Assembly (NCBI GenBank): GCA_964020975.1 | Contig: CAXHWN010002465.1 | Location: 644,001-708,000 of the forward strand | Source of the DNA: Hermodice carunculata | Lineage: Eukaryota; Annelida; Polychaeta; Eunicida; Amphinomidae | Direction of reading: 5' to 3' | Length of the DNA stretch: 64,000 bases | Shown: positions 1 to 12,053 of the stretch, piece by piece | How positions within the stretch are numbered: position 1 is the stretch's first letter | Layout: each line of letters starts with the position of its first letter | Notes under the pieces: model-generated | What the model saw: the letters and a program-made list of their open reading frames with translations, nothing else | Database searches by the model: none | Told to the model about the DNA's origin: nothing | Made by a program: the position numbers and the translations under genes

Positions 1-1160
1 GTTTTTGTTTTTTTGGGGGGCAAATCTTAAAAGTCTTCTTCTCCGACACCGCTCACCCAATTGCTTTGATATCATACAGGAACACCACTAGGGAAAACTA
101 GTTCTTAATTTGTTCATTAGGTGGCGCTGCATTTTTTTCTATTTTTTAAATGATTTTAGTGTGTTATTCCTATTTTCGACCTCTTCCCGAGAACAGTCAC
201 TCAGATTAAGCTGAAATTTGGTTGATATGTTCCTTGCTGAAGGGTCAAACAAAGTTGTTCACTGAATGGTAAGGTGTGGACTCCTGATTTTCAACTATTT
301 TTTTTTTTTCAGTTTGGGTAATTATCGGTAAATGCACCTTTCCTATTGATTATTATGTAGGTTAATGGGCATTCTAATGCTAATTCACATTTTTGACTTC
401 TTCTGTGAAACCATCAGTCAGATTGACTTCAAAGTTGGTGTTAATGTACCTTGGGTGGGTCTCTACTAAGTCTGTTCAAATTGTCACGCTCCATTGGAGT
501 CTGGATTTTTAATAATTTTTTTTTAGCTATCTTGAAAAATCTCCGAAACCGCTCACCCAATTGCTTTGATATTACACAAGAGCACTCTTAGGGACTCCTA
601 GTTCTTAATTGCTCAACAGGTGGCGCTGCATTTTTTTTTTTTTTTGTATATGTGTTTTTGCTGCTTTTGACTTCTTCTTCAGAACCGGCACTCCGATGAA
701 ACTGAAACTACTTGGATATGTTCCTTGTGGAAAAGTAAAACAAGATTGTCTGCTAGGTGGGACTGCTGTGGATTCCTGATGTTTAACTATTTTTTTTTTT
801 AAATTTCAATTCGGGTACCTATTGGTAAATGCACCTTTCCTATTGATTACTATGCAAGTCAATGGGCATTTTAATGGTAATTCACATTTTGGACTTCTCT
901 GAAGAAACTGTCAGTCAGATTGACTTCAAAGTTGGTGTTAATGTACCTTGGGTGAGTCTCTACCAATTTTGTGTAAATGGTCACGCGCCAGTGATTTGTT
1001 TATACATTTTTATGATTTGTTTTTTTTTTTTGGGGGGGGGGATCTTTAAAAAAAAGTTTTAATAGGAAAGTTTAGTATGGGAATTTCTTGTAATGATTAT
1101 GACTTAAATAATTTTGGCCAGATTTGTGCCAAACTTGGTAAGGATGTACTTTTCATATAT
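1..1160. repeat. 0.5-kb interspersed/tandem repeat module, two divergent copies
   Basis: Two copies of a roughly 500-base module are visible. The phrase ctcacccaattgctttgata occurs near 52 and again near 551, followed each time by a taggtggcgctgcat-like phrase, a poly-T tract, and a block with 'gacttc...gaaac...cagtcagattgacttcaaag'. The second copy runs into a LINE at about 1160, and the module resumes after it at about 2404. Divergent copies of the same module lie at 13975-16080 around the first caspase exon. The function is unknown. Short ORFs here are translations of the repeat and have no coding character. Confidence 0.75.
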
Positions 1161-2403
1161 GTGAACAAAAAGACCAGGCCAACAAAGCTTTATTCAAATT
1201 AAGACAGTACCCTGACTGTAAATAATAACGTAACACTTTCGATGAAATTATTTAACTCTTTAATCAACCCAATACTTTCTTACGGAAGCGAAGCCTGGAG
1301 TCCCTTCTTACTGAAAGGACTTAACTCAAACAACTTCTACCACCTGTGTGAAAAAGTAGTCATTGAGACAACCCATGTGAAATTTTGCAAATACGTTCTC
1401 GGTGTACACCGAAAAGCTACAAATGCAGCAGTTAGAGCTGAACTCGGAAGCTACCCACTTCTGATAGAAACAATTTGTAAGTCAGTAAAATATTGGATAC
1501 ACCTGCAAAGCACAAAAGAAAATTCATTAACAAGCAAATGTTTACTTCAAAATTATCAACTTTATTCCCAGGGTCAAGACTGTTGGATCAAACATATCAA
1601 AGACATATTATACACTTTGGACATGCAGGAAACTTGGCACAATCTCGGTGGTAACAATGCCAAGCTTACCCTGTCTTTACTATTAAAGAAACTGTGTCAA
1701 GTTTATGAAACTCAATGGTCAGACAAGATAAATGGTCACTTCTCGGATAACTCACACAAATTACGCACATATTGTAAACTTAAGGCTATTTTCGACAGAG
1801 AATTCTATTTGGATAATGTAAATGTTAAGAAACGTCAAAAATTTACCAATCTACGTATAAGCGCCCATACTCTTGCCATAGAGACAGAAAGGTATACAAG
1901 GCCCAAAACTCCTGCCTGTGAAAGAAAATGCCAGCTGTGTTTATCCGGGATGGTTGAAGATGAGAAACACTTTTTACTACACTGTTCAAAATATTCCGAG
2001 CTCAGGCTTGACTTATTCTCTAAGTTACAAAGCATAGATAACCAGTTTGGTAGATTGAATAACAGTGACAAATTTATATACCTAATGACAATGCAAAAGA
2101 GGGAAGATGTCAAATACCATATTTTCAACTTTGTGAATGATGCTTTTGACCTGCGGTTTCAGGTCTTGGGGTGCTAACTGAACTGTACAATTTTTTTTCT
2201 TTTTTTCTTTTTAATATACTGTATGTATTATATATATTTATAGTGTAGTGGGTTAACCTGGGTGCACCTGAAGTAGAATTGCTTGCTTTTTCTTCTGTAA
2301 TTTTAATATTCAGCTGTACTTTCTTTATTTATAATTTATGATTGTAATACCCTGAACTTAGGTTGTACCTTCCTTAGGTTTATGCCAATAAAGTTCTTCT
2401 TCC
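1160..2403 (+). mobile_element. 5'-truncated LINE, RT C-terminal part with CCHC motif and 3' end
   Basis: The reading frame 1242-2177 encodes the C-terminal part of a non-LTR reverse transcriptase polyprotein. It starts in the thumb region (NPILSYGSEAW) and continues with a conserved 'FCKYVLGVHRKATNAAVRAE' block. It ends with a zinc-like C-x2-C-x9-H-x4-C motif (CQLC...HFLLHC). Frame-shifted coding (NKALFKLRQYPD) is readable upstream from about 1165, so the copy has one frameshift near 1220 and is otherwise open. The 3' tail has AATAAA near 2388 and ends in a TTCTTC run at about 2402. Flanking repeat-module sequence on both sides marks the insertion. The clade is not settled. The 311-residue open frame suggests a fairly recent insertion. 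Confidence 0.85.
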
Positions 2404-2790
2404 TATTTTGTGCAAGTGGTCATGCTCCAGTGATTTTTGGATCTTGACCTCGTTCCCAAGTTCATGGAACAACTGACATGAAATTTACCGTTCAGTTGAT
2501 AACTCGAGATCTGTTTTGAGTGGGGACCTTGATGTTGCACATGTTAATGTTCATCTATGACATGAGTGACCTTGACCTCTTTCATGGGATCACAGTGCAA
2601 CATACATGAATTTTACTCTTCGCTATAACTTGGGAACCACTTGAACTGGGACCTTGATGCTGCATATGCTACTGTTCTTCCATAAAGATCAAACTTACTC
2701 ACTGCAGTCGTGAGCTTGATCCTATCCCAAGTTCACAGAGTTGCATTCGCGCAAGTGTGATAAATCTCTATGTCAACTGAGCAGAGGCTG
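2404..2790. repeat. Resumed repeat module plus 125-base tandem units
   Basis: The 0.5-kb module interrupted by the LINE resumes here (ttttgtgcaagtggtcatgc, matching the copy at about 965-985). It passes into two and a half units of about 125 bases, each holding 'cttgacctc', 'ggaac.actg' and 'gggaccttgatg.tgca' phrases (starts near 2446, 2571 and 2707). No gene is seen. Confidence 0.6.
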
Positions 2791-2949
2791 TCCACACAGC
2801 CCTCTTGTTTGAAAAGTCATATGGTACATAACGAATTCTTTTTAATTTCATCGAGGCTGAGGAAATTAGTATTTGTTTATAAAATGTTGGTAGTATTTTA
2901 ATGTTACACACTTGTATTAGAGGGCATTAAATTTACACTGCAAGGATAC

Positions 2950-3680
2950 TTTAATACCCCAGTGAACAAGCTAAAAGACAAGGCATCCACAATTTTATTC
3001 AAACTAGGTCATTGTCTAATAAATGGTAGCATAGAAATAGCCGTGAAGTTATTTCATACTTCAATCCTACCTGCAGCCATCGGTGGATCTGAGGTGGATC
3101 TGAGGTTGGGCACCGTTCTCAATTCAAGCTCTCAACAATGGCAACTTCATAAACAAATGTGACAGCACTTCTATTGAACAGATCCATATGAAACTTTGCA
3201 GATATATTTTGGGCGTTCCCCCCAAAATCAAGTTTAGCGGTTGTAAAGGAGAATTTGGCAATTTTGCTATTTCAATATTTTGACTGTGTCTGAGTTCCAG
3301 ATGCTGGGCCAAAACACAGAGCCGTCATCCTAACAGTCTTGTATCTTGTACCGAAGAGAAAATTGCTTCCAAATGCAAAACAACAACTGCTGGCTACAAA
3401 ATCTGAAAATATTATTGAAACACTTCAATATGACCAACGTCTAGAAAAATGCTGGCAGAAGAAATACTGTAGGAAGCATACAACTGCTCCTAAAGAACAT
3501 GCAAACCACTTATCAGGGAGACTGGCCAAGACACGTAAAAGGTGAAGACCGTAACTCAGAGAGACTGGTCAAGACATGCAAGAGGTGAAGACCGTAACTC
3601 TGACAAATTACGAACCTATTGCACCTTCAAGAACACCTTTACTGGCAAAGAATACCTATAAATATGAATATGCCACTGAG
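2950..3680 (+). mobile_element. Decayed LINE fragment, same family as 1160-2403
   Basis: Pieces in different frames match the same LINE protein region as the 1160-2403 copy. 'LKDKASTILFKLGHCLINGS' and 'AVKLFHTSILPA' correspond to the thumb. 'MKLCRYILGVPPK' (around 3190-3230) parallels FCKYVLGVHRK, and 'DKLRTYCTFKNTF' (around 3602-3640) parallels HKLRTYCKLKAIF. The copy carries several frameshifts and stops. It also has an internal 43-base direct duplication (3518-3560 and 3561-3603). It is older than its neighbour at 1160-2403. Confidence 0.75.
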
Positions 3681-4104
3681 AAAAGGGGTTTTCTTTCTTT
3701 CTTTTTTTTTCTTTTTTTTTTTTTTTGACAAAAATAAGAAAAAATGCCCATGACCCGAAAGTAGAAACTGGGCGTTATACTGGAACGCCACTAGAAAACA
3801 AAACCTATCCCAAATGTGCACAATGCAATTTGAAGGTGATTTATAATTCATGCTAAACGGTATGAAAAATTAACACCACCGTCATCAACTTTCGGAGAAC
3901 GTAAGTGACCACAAGTTCTTACAAAAAATGTCAAAGCGATAAAATTTATTTTCCTCATGTCTGGCACTAATGGTGACCATTTTTTTCATGAAAGAAGTAA
4001 TAATATTTGTCAATACATCTTGCGAAACTGACGAAAAACCGAACCCGATATACACATGTACACTGGGCCCAAATATCTTGCATGATGTCCCAGTTGGATG
4101 ACAG

Positions 4105-4480
4105 AGAAATGATTTACCACGATGCCCTAAAAACTTGATTTAGATACCACGTTTGGTCAAATATCTGGAAAGAGAGTCAAATCTCTGACCTATATAATTC
4201 CAGTTTCTGGGCTCGAGATGCTCGTCAATTAAACACTTAAAGCGGTTCACTGATTTTGTATTCGCAACTTCTCGGGAAATCCGGATCAATTCTTCCACAA
4301 TCCTATTCGCAAAACAATATTTTCTTATATCAATCTTGTCCAACACTTTAATAAATATGGAAGGGATGCCTTCTTGTTCTGTAAGCCTCTGTAAATTGAA
4401 AGAAATCCCTTGGATCAACATCCTCCAGGCCGTGGCAAATTTTGTACCCTTCTTGTTATCTCCAAAATGTGCACAATGAC
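4105..4480 (-). mobile_element. CR1-type LINE C-terminal fragment
   Basis: On the minus strand, 'KICHGLEDVDPRDFFQFTEA' (about 4480-4385) leads by frameshift into 'IRKYCFANRIVEEL' and 'VANTKSVNRFKCLIDEHL' (4140-4350). These match the C-terminal tail seen in CR1-clade polyproteins (…YCFSNRVV.EWN.LP..VV.AKSVN.FK..LD). It is a short, broken fragment. No 5' part is recognised next to it. Confidence 0.65.
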
Positions 4481-4491
4481 TAGAGCTAATA

Positions 4492-4514
4492 TAAATAAAT
4501 AAATAAATAAATAA

Positions 4515-4576
<62 letters not shown>
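4492..4576. repeat. Compound microsatellite (AAAT)n-(AT)n-(AG)n
   Basis: Consecutive runs of aaat, at and ag units form one compound simple repeat. Confidence 0.95.
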
Positions 4577-4577
<1 letters not shown>

Positions 4578-4889
4578 CTTATGTTACTGACCAGACTTTT
4601 TTAATTCATACTGGTCTAAAATGTTAATTAATGTCTGTTATAGTTAATTACCTTTATTTTGTTTAATGCTGTACAGTACTGATGCTGATTAAGTCAGTTT
4701 ATATACAATATAGCTATATACCATGTACAAGCAAAGCAAATACACGCCCATGGTAGTAGTATAGTAGTATCGTATAATCGGGGAAAAAGGCAGGATGCCT
4801 GTAGGATCCCGGTTAGTAAATAATGTCAATACTGAAAACATATTATGTCAGTAAATTAAATACATATTAATGTCACTAAAAAGTTGTCC

Positions 4890-7800
4890 AAGATTTCAGT
4901 GAGGAATGCTGAAGGGTTGGTTTGCCCAGAACTGATCTAGTCGGGACTTAAACTGATTTATTGTTACGGCATTTACTGCAGCTTCAGGAAGACCATTCCA
5001 ATCGTTTATGACACGGATGCTGAAGCAGTGTCTTCTAATATCTTTCAAGGCATGGGGTTTGACTATTTTGAAGCGATGGCCTCTGGTAATATGCCTGTCA
5101 CTAAGCGTAAAGAATTTATCACAGTCTAAGCTGTCGATGCATTTCACTTTTTTAAACACTTGTATCATATCCCTTCTCCTACGTCTGTGGTATAGGGATG
5201 GAAACTTTAGCATCTTTAATGGCTGTGAATATGGCAAGTGCCGAACCGTGGGGACCATTCTTGTAGCTCGCCTTTGTACACGCTCCATGATTTGCATATC
5301 AAGTCTGAAATGTGGACCCCAAATTGAATATCCATACTCTAAATGAGGAAGGACTAATGACTTGTACAAGATCGGCAAAATCTCTTCATTAAGGCATGCA
5401 AAACTTCTTCTAATTACTGCGAGGATCTGAAAAGCTTTGTTTCCTACAAAAACTGAATGCGCATGGAACTTGAGCTCCTTATCAATCTTGACACCAAGAT
5501 CCTTCTCTTCTCTGACTTGAATCAAGTCCTTTCCATTCATTTTATATATGTGTTGAGGATTTGTAGCCCCCCCAAATGCATAGATTTGCATTTATCCGTA
5601 TTAAAACCCATTTGCCAAGTGTCTTCCCATTGTTCTAAGTCATACAGGTCACCTTGCATTCTTTCCGCGTCTGCCTCTGTTGCAATGGACCTAGATATAC
5701 CTTGGCATCATCGGCAAATAATTTGCAAATGCCAGTGATACTTGATGGCATATCATTTATGAACATTACAAAGAGTATCAGTCCCAAAACTGATCCCTGA
5801 GGAATGCCACTAGTAACTTGTGCCCAATCAGACATATGACCATCCACAATCACTCTTTGCCTTCTTCCTGTTAAAAAAGCTTGTGACCCAGTCCAATACT
5901 TTTCCTTTAATGTCATACGCTTGCAGTTTCTTAATCAGGCGCTGATGTGGTTCCGAGTCAAAAGCTTTTCGAAAATCTAGATATATTACATCTAGGAGAG
6001 TACCATTTGCTAATATTTTGGTGCATTCTTCCATCACTAATAGAAGTTGCGTCATACATGATCTCCCTGGTACAAATCCATGCTGCTCATCTGCAGAGAA
6101 ACTGCTATCCATCATGTGGGTCACCAAGGCATCTCTAATTAGAGATTCAAAAACTTTGACAATAATTGCAGTCAGTGAAACGGGTCTATAGTTACCAGCT
6201 ATACTACGGCTTCCCTTCTTGTGGATAGGTACCACATGGGCCATTTTCCATAAATCCGGCAGCTGCCCAGAGTCTAAAGACTTCCTTAGGAGTATACTTA
6301 AAGGTTCACATAGTTGTGCTGCTAGCTCATTTAAAACACGATGATGCCAACCATCTGGTCCTGCAGCTTTGCTTATCTTCAATTCAAGTAATTTTTTTCT
6401 TGATAGTGTCACTCTGAATATCTATACCGTCCAGTGGCAGGCCATCATATTGAGGCGCTTGTGTTGGGATATTCTGAGTTGCTTCTTCAGTAAATACACT
6501 GCTAAAGAAATTGTTGAATACATCAGCTTTTTCTTTACTGGTAGTAGTGATACTCCCGTCTTCATTTAATAGGTTCCCAATTTCTGTTCTTGTTTTTAAC
6601 TTAGAATTTGTGTATCTCCAAAATGCCTTGGAATTTATCTTAATTTCTCTTGCCAGCTTTTTTTCTAAGTCCTTTTGCAGCTTTCTTGTCATGCCCGCAA
6701 GGCATTTGTTTATCTGGCAAATCTTACATAGTCTGTATACTCCTTGGTCACAGTATATCTCTTCCATGGGTCGTACTTCATTCTTTTACATCTCATAGCT
6801 TTGGGCGTCATATAAATGTTTTTGTACTTTGTTTTAGCTTTTTGTCAGTGGGATGCACTCTGACAATATTTTACCAAAAGAATCTGTGAATTTATTACAT
6901 GCTGGCATGAAGTCAAGAGACTCTAGCTGGTCCTTCCAATCTATATTACTCATCATGTATCTAGCCTTGTTATAGTCTGCACGGTTATAATGTCTTCTAC
7001 GCTGCTCATTTTCTTCTTGATCAGAATAACAATTTAAGTTGAAAGAAAGACAGAGATGATCCCTGTCTCCAAGTCCTGGTAGGTACTTCAAATCACTAAT
7101 CATACCTTCTTCATTAGTCAGAATTAAGTCCAGAATGTTGGGGTTGTGACCTATCCTATAGCGTGTTGGTTCAGTTACATGTTGATATAGGAAACATTCT
7201 TGCACAGTGTTCACGAAAGTCTGTGAATAATGGTTCAAACCTGCTGTGGAAAACTGTTTACCCAATCAATTTCATTATAATTAAAATATCCTGTTATCAA
7301 CAGTTGCCCTGTCTCTTTTTCTGTCTTATTTTTTTTAAATAAGTTGCAAAATTTTTCAGTGCATGTCGTATGTGTGTCGCTATCAGCTGACGGGCTTCTG
7401 TAAACACATCCCAATCGTAATATATCATTATTTCTGAGTTTTATATCTAACCACAGTTGCTCCTCAAAATCACTGACTGGTGCAGTAGATTCTACCCCTT
7501 GTACAGAATCTGCAATAAGAGCCATGATACCCCTCATTACACTTGCACCTAGATTAGCTTGGTCGGGATTAAAGTTAGTGTATGTTGTGAATCCTGGAAT
7601 ACTTAATCTTGCTGTTGTCAGTGGAACTTGCTGCGTTTTCGGAATAGCTTCAGTAATCAAAATTATATCTGGGGCATCATCTGCTATCATCATAATCAAG
7701 TCTTCATGTTTATTTGGAAACTGATCCGCATTTGTATATAGTACTTTATGATGTCCTGATTTATCATTGTCTTTCTGATGTGTAGAGGTATCATGAATAT

Positions 7801-8000
7801 TATGTAATTGTTCATTTACGTCAAATTATGCTTTTCGGGGTGCATCACTGTTGTCCCACGCATTTTTCTTTTGTTCTGATGATTATTACTCCTCTTCTTA
7901 TTATTAGATTTGTTTCTCCGTCATTCTTTCTTTTCTTAAGTTAAGCTCATCTCGTAATTTCTTGTTCTCTGCACGCTGGTAAGGGGCCAGACAAAATTTT
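4890..8000 (-). mobile_element. Nearly complete CR1/jockey-type LINE (endonuclease + reverse transcriptase), broken
   Basis: Minus-strand segments in shifting frames cover a whole LINE ORF2. The apurinic-like endonuclease lies at about 7830-6834 (open from 'VLYTNADQFPNKHEDLI' through 'ILDLILTN' and 'LGDRDHLCLSFNLN'). The pre-RT linker is at 6767-6384. The reverse transcriptase runs 6412-5635 ('SKAAGPDGWHHRVLNELA', 'HVVPIHKKG', 'NYRPVSLT', 'YLDFRKAFDS', 'GIPQGSVLG', and the catalytic FADD at 5707-5718). The C-terminal domain is at 5591-4896 ('LEYGYSIWGPH', 'VINDWNGLPEAAVNAVTINQ'). A coiled-coil-like piece near 7985-7910 (ENKKLRDELNLRKER) may be upstream ORF sequence. The copy has at least four frameshifts (near 7250, 6390, 5870 and 5630) and a stop near 6834. 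The endonuclease GDFN motif reads GYFN, so a catalytic Asp is lost. Confidence 0.9.
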
Positions 8001-8740
8001 CAGCATTTTCACCAGCATGTATTGAATAATATATAGGCCTATATAATAATTTCACAATAATTTATATCACAGGTCGCAAGCGCGCTACTTTTTTCAAAGT
8101 ATATTTATCTCGAACTAGTTTGTTTTCGGTCGCTTTTGTGGACAAATTCCGCTTTTTGGTAGTCACTTTCCGTTACTTTCCTTAATTAGTCGTATCGTAT
8201 CCGGGTCATGACGCATGGAAAATCCCATCCTGCGCACGATTTTAGACATCATGGGAAAACCCCGGATATGTGCCACTGCAGAGAGACTGGGTGGTGATGG
8301 CAACGAGACTACTAAAGCATCAATTTGTGTTTATATGCCTATAACCCGAGTATTTTCTGGTTATGTACATTCGTATGGGACAAAACACAGTCGCGATTAA
8401 AACCTGGAGTTGAACTGGTTTCATAGACCAAACAACAAAGTAAGTTGGGTGCATGACGCTGGGCCATATGACATGTACTACTATCTTTTAGCCTACCAAA
8501 ACGATGTAAACATTGACCACGTTGCCCATAGATGGAGAAAGAAACTCTGGGTTCCTCCTGCATTTTCAGTCCGAGTCACAATATCATTTGGTATCCAGTC
8601 TTTCCTTTAAGATCTGTTTTGAGTTATGAAGGACTGGAAAAGCTTTGTCTTCAAGTATCGAGCGCAAACACACAAACCAGAGTCACAGATCTATATGCAC
8701 AGGTTGGAATATTAGCAAAGTATTGGAACGTGGGATTGGC
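8000..8740. other. Unassigned stretch
   Basis: No coding similarity, splice-supported exon or clear repeat was recognised. Short open frames here (for example 8215-8400) lack any familiar motif. The part near 8080-8290 has somewhat more CpG than its surroundings. Confidence 0.4.
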
Positions 8741-8745
8741 CCATA

Positions 8746-9408
8746 TTGGAATTCCAACATGGTGCGGCCATGTGGGAATCATGATGTGCAAAATGGTTTG
8801 ATGATATGAAAGTTGGGTCTTGTCCCGTGAGAAAAAGTAATAGAACTGAGCTCAAACACCATTTGAATATTTGTATTAAATATAAAAATGTCACTGGACC
8901 TTGCTTGGCAAGGTTCTAGTATTTTCTACGGTTAATGATTCCTCCAAGCAAGTACCAAGTAGTGGCAATGAACTGGACCTTTTCTTTACAAGAACTGGCC
9001 GTAAATTTCTAATCACATAACAGTACATCATAATCAAATTAAGTTAGTATCGATTTATCTGCAAATGGTGATATTACGGGTAAGTGGTGTGTGTGTGTTT
9101 TAATATAACAGGTCAATGATCATCCAGACTAGAGGAAGACATTTCCAGCTAAATCTCAGTCTACCCATGGATCATTTGACAATCCTTGTTCAAGGCCTAT
9201 TTCTGTTATAGCAAAATTAATTTAAATGAGCGTTTTTTTTTTTTTTTTTTTGGTGATTCTGCACATTCAAAATATACTTTTTGAATGTTAACATCAAAGT
9301 TTTTGAAAACTGTTCACCATGTCATACAATTATTTCTAAATACATATATCACACTATCAGATATCATGCATCATTCCCACATGACTGCGCCATGTTGGAA
9401 TTCCAACA
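8746..9408. repeat. Inverted repeat pair, arms about 43 bases
   Basis: The sequence at 8746-8789 (containing ttggaattccaacatgg and cccacatg in reverse) recurs inverted at 9368-9408 with a few mismatches. The two copies flank about 580 bases with no recognised content. The arms contain the palindrome TTGGAATTCCAA. It may be a degenerate small DNA element or a chance inverted duplication. No target-site duplication was found. Confidence 0.5.
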
Positions 9409-9487
9409 TGGGTTGGAACATATACAAAATGGAAACGCAAAGGGCACGAGTCCTGACTAGAATCCAAAATACAGGCTTACACTTGGT

Positions 9488-9629
9488 TACAGCATCTGTG
9501 TGAGAGGAGTGGGCAGTGGCAGCATGGAACAGTCTTCCAGAAAATATGGCTTGTGCACCATCTATTAACTCATATAAAAGGAGACTCGGCTGTTTTTTGT
9601 GGTACACCTATAAAATTCGACCATACTGA
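9488..9629 (+). mobile_element. LINE C-terminal fragment (CR1-like)
   Basis: The frame ending at 9629 reads 'VAAWNSLPENMACAPSINSY' followed by KRRL. This is the typical last segment of CR1-like polyproteins (W..LP..V..A.S.N.FK..LD). An upstream piece in another frame (around 9420-9485) may belong to it. It is a short relic, and AATAAA occurs just downstream near 9644. Confidence 0.6.
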
Positions 9630-9879
9630 GAGCCAGATTACTCAATAAAGTCAAAGACGCGGAACTTCAGAAGTACCAAAAGTATAGTGATGTGTTGGAT
9701 GCAAAACAGGATAGGCCTATTTTTTTAATTTGACATTATCATCTTTATTATAAAAGATTTAGATACATGAATAGTATTACTACTGACTTTTAAATGGAGA
9801 GCTGCACATAGAGGTCTCTTAGAACAAATGAACTGTAGTATGGTAACTATAGAAGATACATGCCATCCTCAACCTTTGC

Positions 9880-10040
9880 TGGGGGGGGGGGGATATCCCC
9901 CAATGATCTTTAATGTATTAATTATTTTCAAGGTGGACGTGGAGGGGAAATCCCCCACACGCCCCCAAGATTTTTTTTTTCTAATTTTATAATTATTTTC
10001 AAAGTTTAAAGGTGGGGATTCCCCAAGATTTTTTGAGTGA
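9880..10040. repeat. Short repeat with G-run/C-run pairs
   Basis: About three imperfect units share 'attattttcaaagtt.aaggtgg' and 'cccccaagatttttt' phrases, bounded by G-runs and C-runs (G10 near 9881). The origin is unclear. Confidence 0.45.
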
Positions 10041-10452
10041 CACACAAATGACTGTGCATGAAGGATTTCCCCTCGGTAAACCTCTGTGTAAAGGAAAGCT
10101 AGATTTCATATAATTGTAATAAGTAATGCGATTGAATGATAGTAATTGGAAAGCTTGAAACTTTATTCCAGAATAAAAAAATTTGCAGGTATCAGCATGT
10201 AATTATTATGAAAAGAGGGTGGCATGTATTCTATAGTTTTGCCAAAATATTTGGACTCCGAGTTGGAGAGCATAGACACTTTCTGTAGTATATACCCAAG
10301 GCCAGAAACTCTGTGTGCCTGGGAACCATTGACACTTTACATACACACAAATTTGATTTGAATGGTTATTTATCCTTCCACTATATAGCAGGGACCTCAA
10401 TTTTTTTTTAGGACAGACAGAGGAGACGCAGACACAACACATTCTGGTAAAG

Positions 10453-10665
10453 TACTGTGAATACATTTATTTTCACGGCCATTAATTTTCACGGTTTTTG
10501 CATTTTGGACCTTTCACTGAAACTTTAAATTCACAATTTTTATTATAATTCCTATCAATGCCATGTAAGAAATATATTGCATGGGGTTCTTATTTTCACA
10601 TTTTTATAAGCATCAGCCAAATAAGCAAAAATAAGAACACAGCGGAATAAAATGAATTCACAGTA
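10453..10665. mobile_element. TA-flanked MITE (TACTGTGAAT family)
   Basis: The termini are inverted repeats: TACTGTGAATacatttattt on the left and its near complement (aaaatgaattcacagta) on the right. Both ends carry TA, the usual Tc1/mariner target duplication. The 213-base length and absence of coding sequence fit a non-autonomous element. Related copies lie at 25341, 27731 and 40690. Confidence 0.75.
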
Positions 10666-10734
10666 TTCCATTTATCGACAACCCTATTGCATTAACATTG
10701 GACAAGAAATTCTTAAAGGTATCACTGTGCACCT

Positions 10735-11320
10735 GACTTGTTTCTAAATGACTTCAGAGAATGCCCTCTTGAAGTAGGAGATGCAAAAGTAGAAAATCTA
10801 TCTGAGTCACTTTTGTATAAACCATTCAGCATTTTATACGTCTCACACAGATCACTAAATACTGTTCAGTCCTGAAGTGACTCTGCTATGATCTCTTGGG
10901 TGGAAAGTTTGAGCTTGGATGAATCGCTAACTAGGGATTCCTCCAAGGTGTGAGGCAGTGTCTCTGTTCTGATTCTAACAGTTGGATATCATTTTTTTAT
11001 GTTAGGGGCTCCCAATGTTTGACTCGTATTCTAAAACTGATCTTGCTAATGTCTTGTAGTAAAATATGTCAATCTTATTATCTAGGTTTGAAAAAATGTA
11101 CATCTGTTGATTAACCCAAATCTTTGCCTAGCCTTGTTAATGACATTTTGTATGTGTACACTGGATGATCGGTTATCCGAGAATTAAGGTAATGCCAAAA
11201 TCTTTCTGCTGATGCACTTGCATTAGATTTACACAATTTAAGGTATAAGTATAGTAATCCTTCTTTTTAATTTTCAATACTAGACATTTATCAGCATTAA
11301 AATTCAGCCAATTTCCTCAA
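10735..11320 (-). mobile_element. Decayed CR1-like LINE fragment
   Basis: Minus-strand translation in several frames gives LINE C-terminal sequence. 'INKARQRFGLINRCTFF' is near 11140-11090, 'EYESNIGSPNIKK' near 11030-10990, and 'LCETYKMLNGLYKSDSDRFS' with 'TSRGHSLKSFRNKSGA' near 10855-10730. The order and wording match the region after the RT core of CR1-type elements. Several frameshifts and stops are present, and no long open frame remains. Confidence 0.7.
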
Positions 11321-11735
11321 AATTTCACGGGCAACACAAACACTTCAGATGTGCGCGAGCAATGGTTGATTATATGCATGCATGACGTGGAATAAAGTTC
11401 TGTGACGAATGTAAACAAACATGGCACACAAAGTGGGTATTAAAAGTAAGCCTAGGGCATATTTTTTGCAATGAGTACCCAATTAAACATAGAATAAACA
11501 AAATCTTACATTGCTGGAGACTGAGTTACTATTTTTCTTTCACTCTGGATCATTGCTAGTGTGGAAAATCGCTCGTTACCTGCCGTCGCTTGTGATTTTC
11601 CCTACCAACAACAATCCCTTGTGAGAGAAAAATAGTAAACCACTCTCAGCCATGTAAAATTCTCAATGTACCTGTGGGATTTCTTTAGGTGCTGTTAATT
11701 CTGACTGTGAATCACCTTGGATTGTCAAATTGACA

Positions 11736-11919
11736 TACAGTAGTCCCTCCTTTGAAAGACCACTCCTTTGGGAGACCACCTCCTTTGAGAGACCATAGTT
11801 GTCAGGTCTTTCTGTAGTACTTTTCATGTTATTTATACCTCCTTTGAGGGACCACCTACTTTATGCAACCGCCTTTTGGGTGGCACTAGGGGCAGTCTCT
11901 CAAAGGAGGGACTACTGTA
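11736..11919. mobile_element. TA-flanked MITE (TACAGTAGTCCCTCC ends)
   Basis: It has near-perfect terminal inverted repeats: TACAGTAGTCCCTCCTTTGA at the left and its complement at the right, ending …ggactactgta. Internal repeats of 'cctttgagagaccacc' are present. The TA at both ends and 184-base length indicate a mariner-type non-autonomous element. Confidence 0.8.
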
Positions 11920-11939
11920 CTGGCTTATATTTTGGTAAT

Positions 11940-12053
11940 TGTGGATCCCAGCCCATTGTTACTATTAAACACTAATAGGAAAGTACCCATGGCATTTCTT
12001 TTTGGTGTTTGGTAATTTGGAGTGACATTTAAAGGTCAAACTGACATATTGGC
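11940..12053. repeat. Repeat unit shared with 18480-19250
   Basis: The phrases 'ccattgttactattaaacac', 'taggaaagtacccatgg.atttctt' and 'ggtcaaactgacat' recur in the intron-1 array at 18480-19250. This is one isolated divergent unit. Confidence 0.55.
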
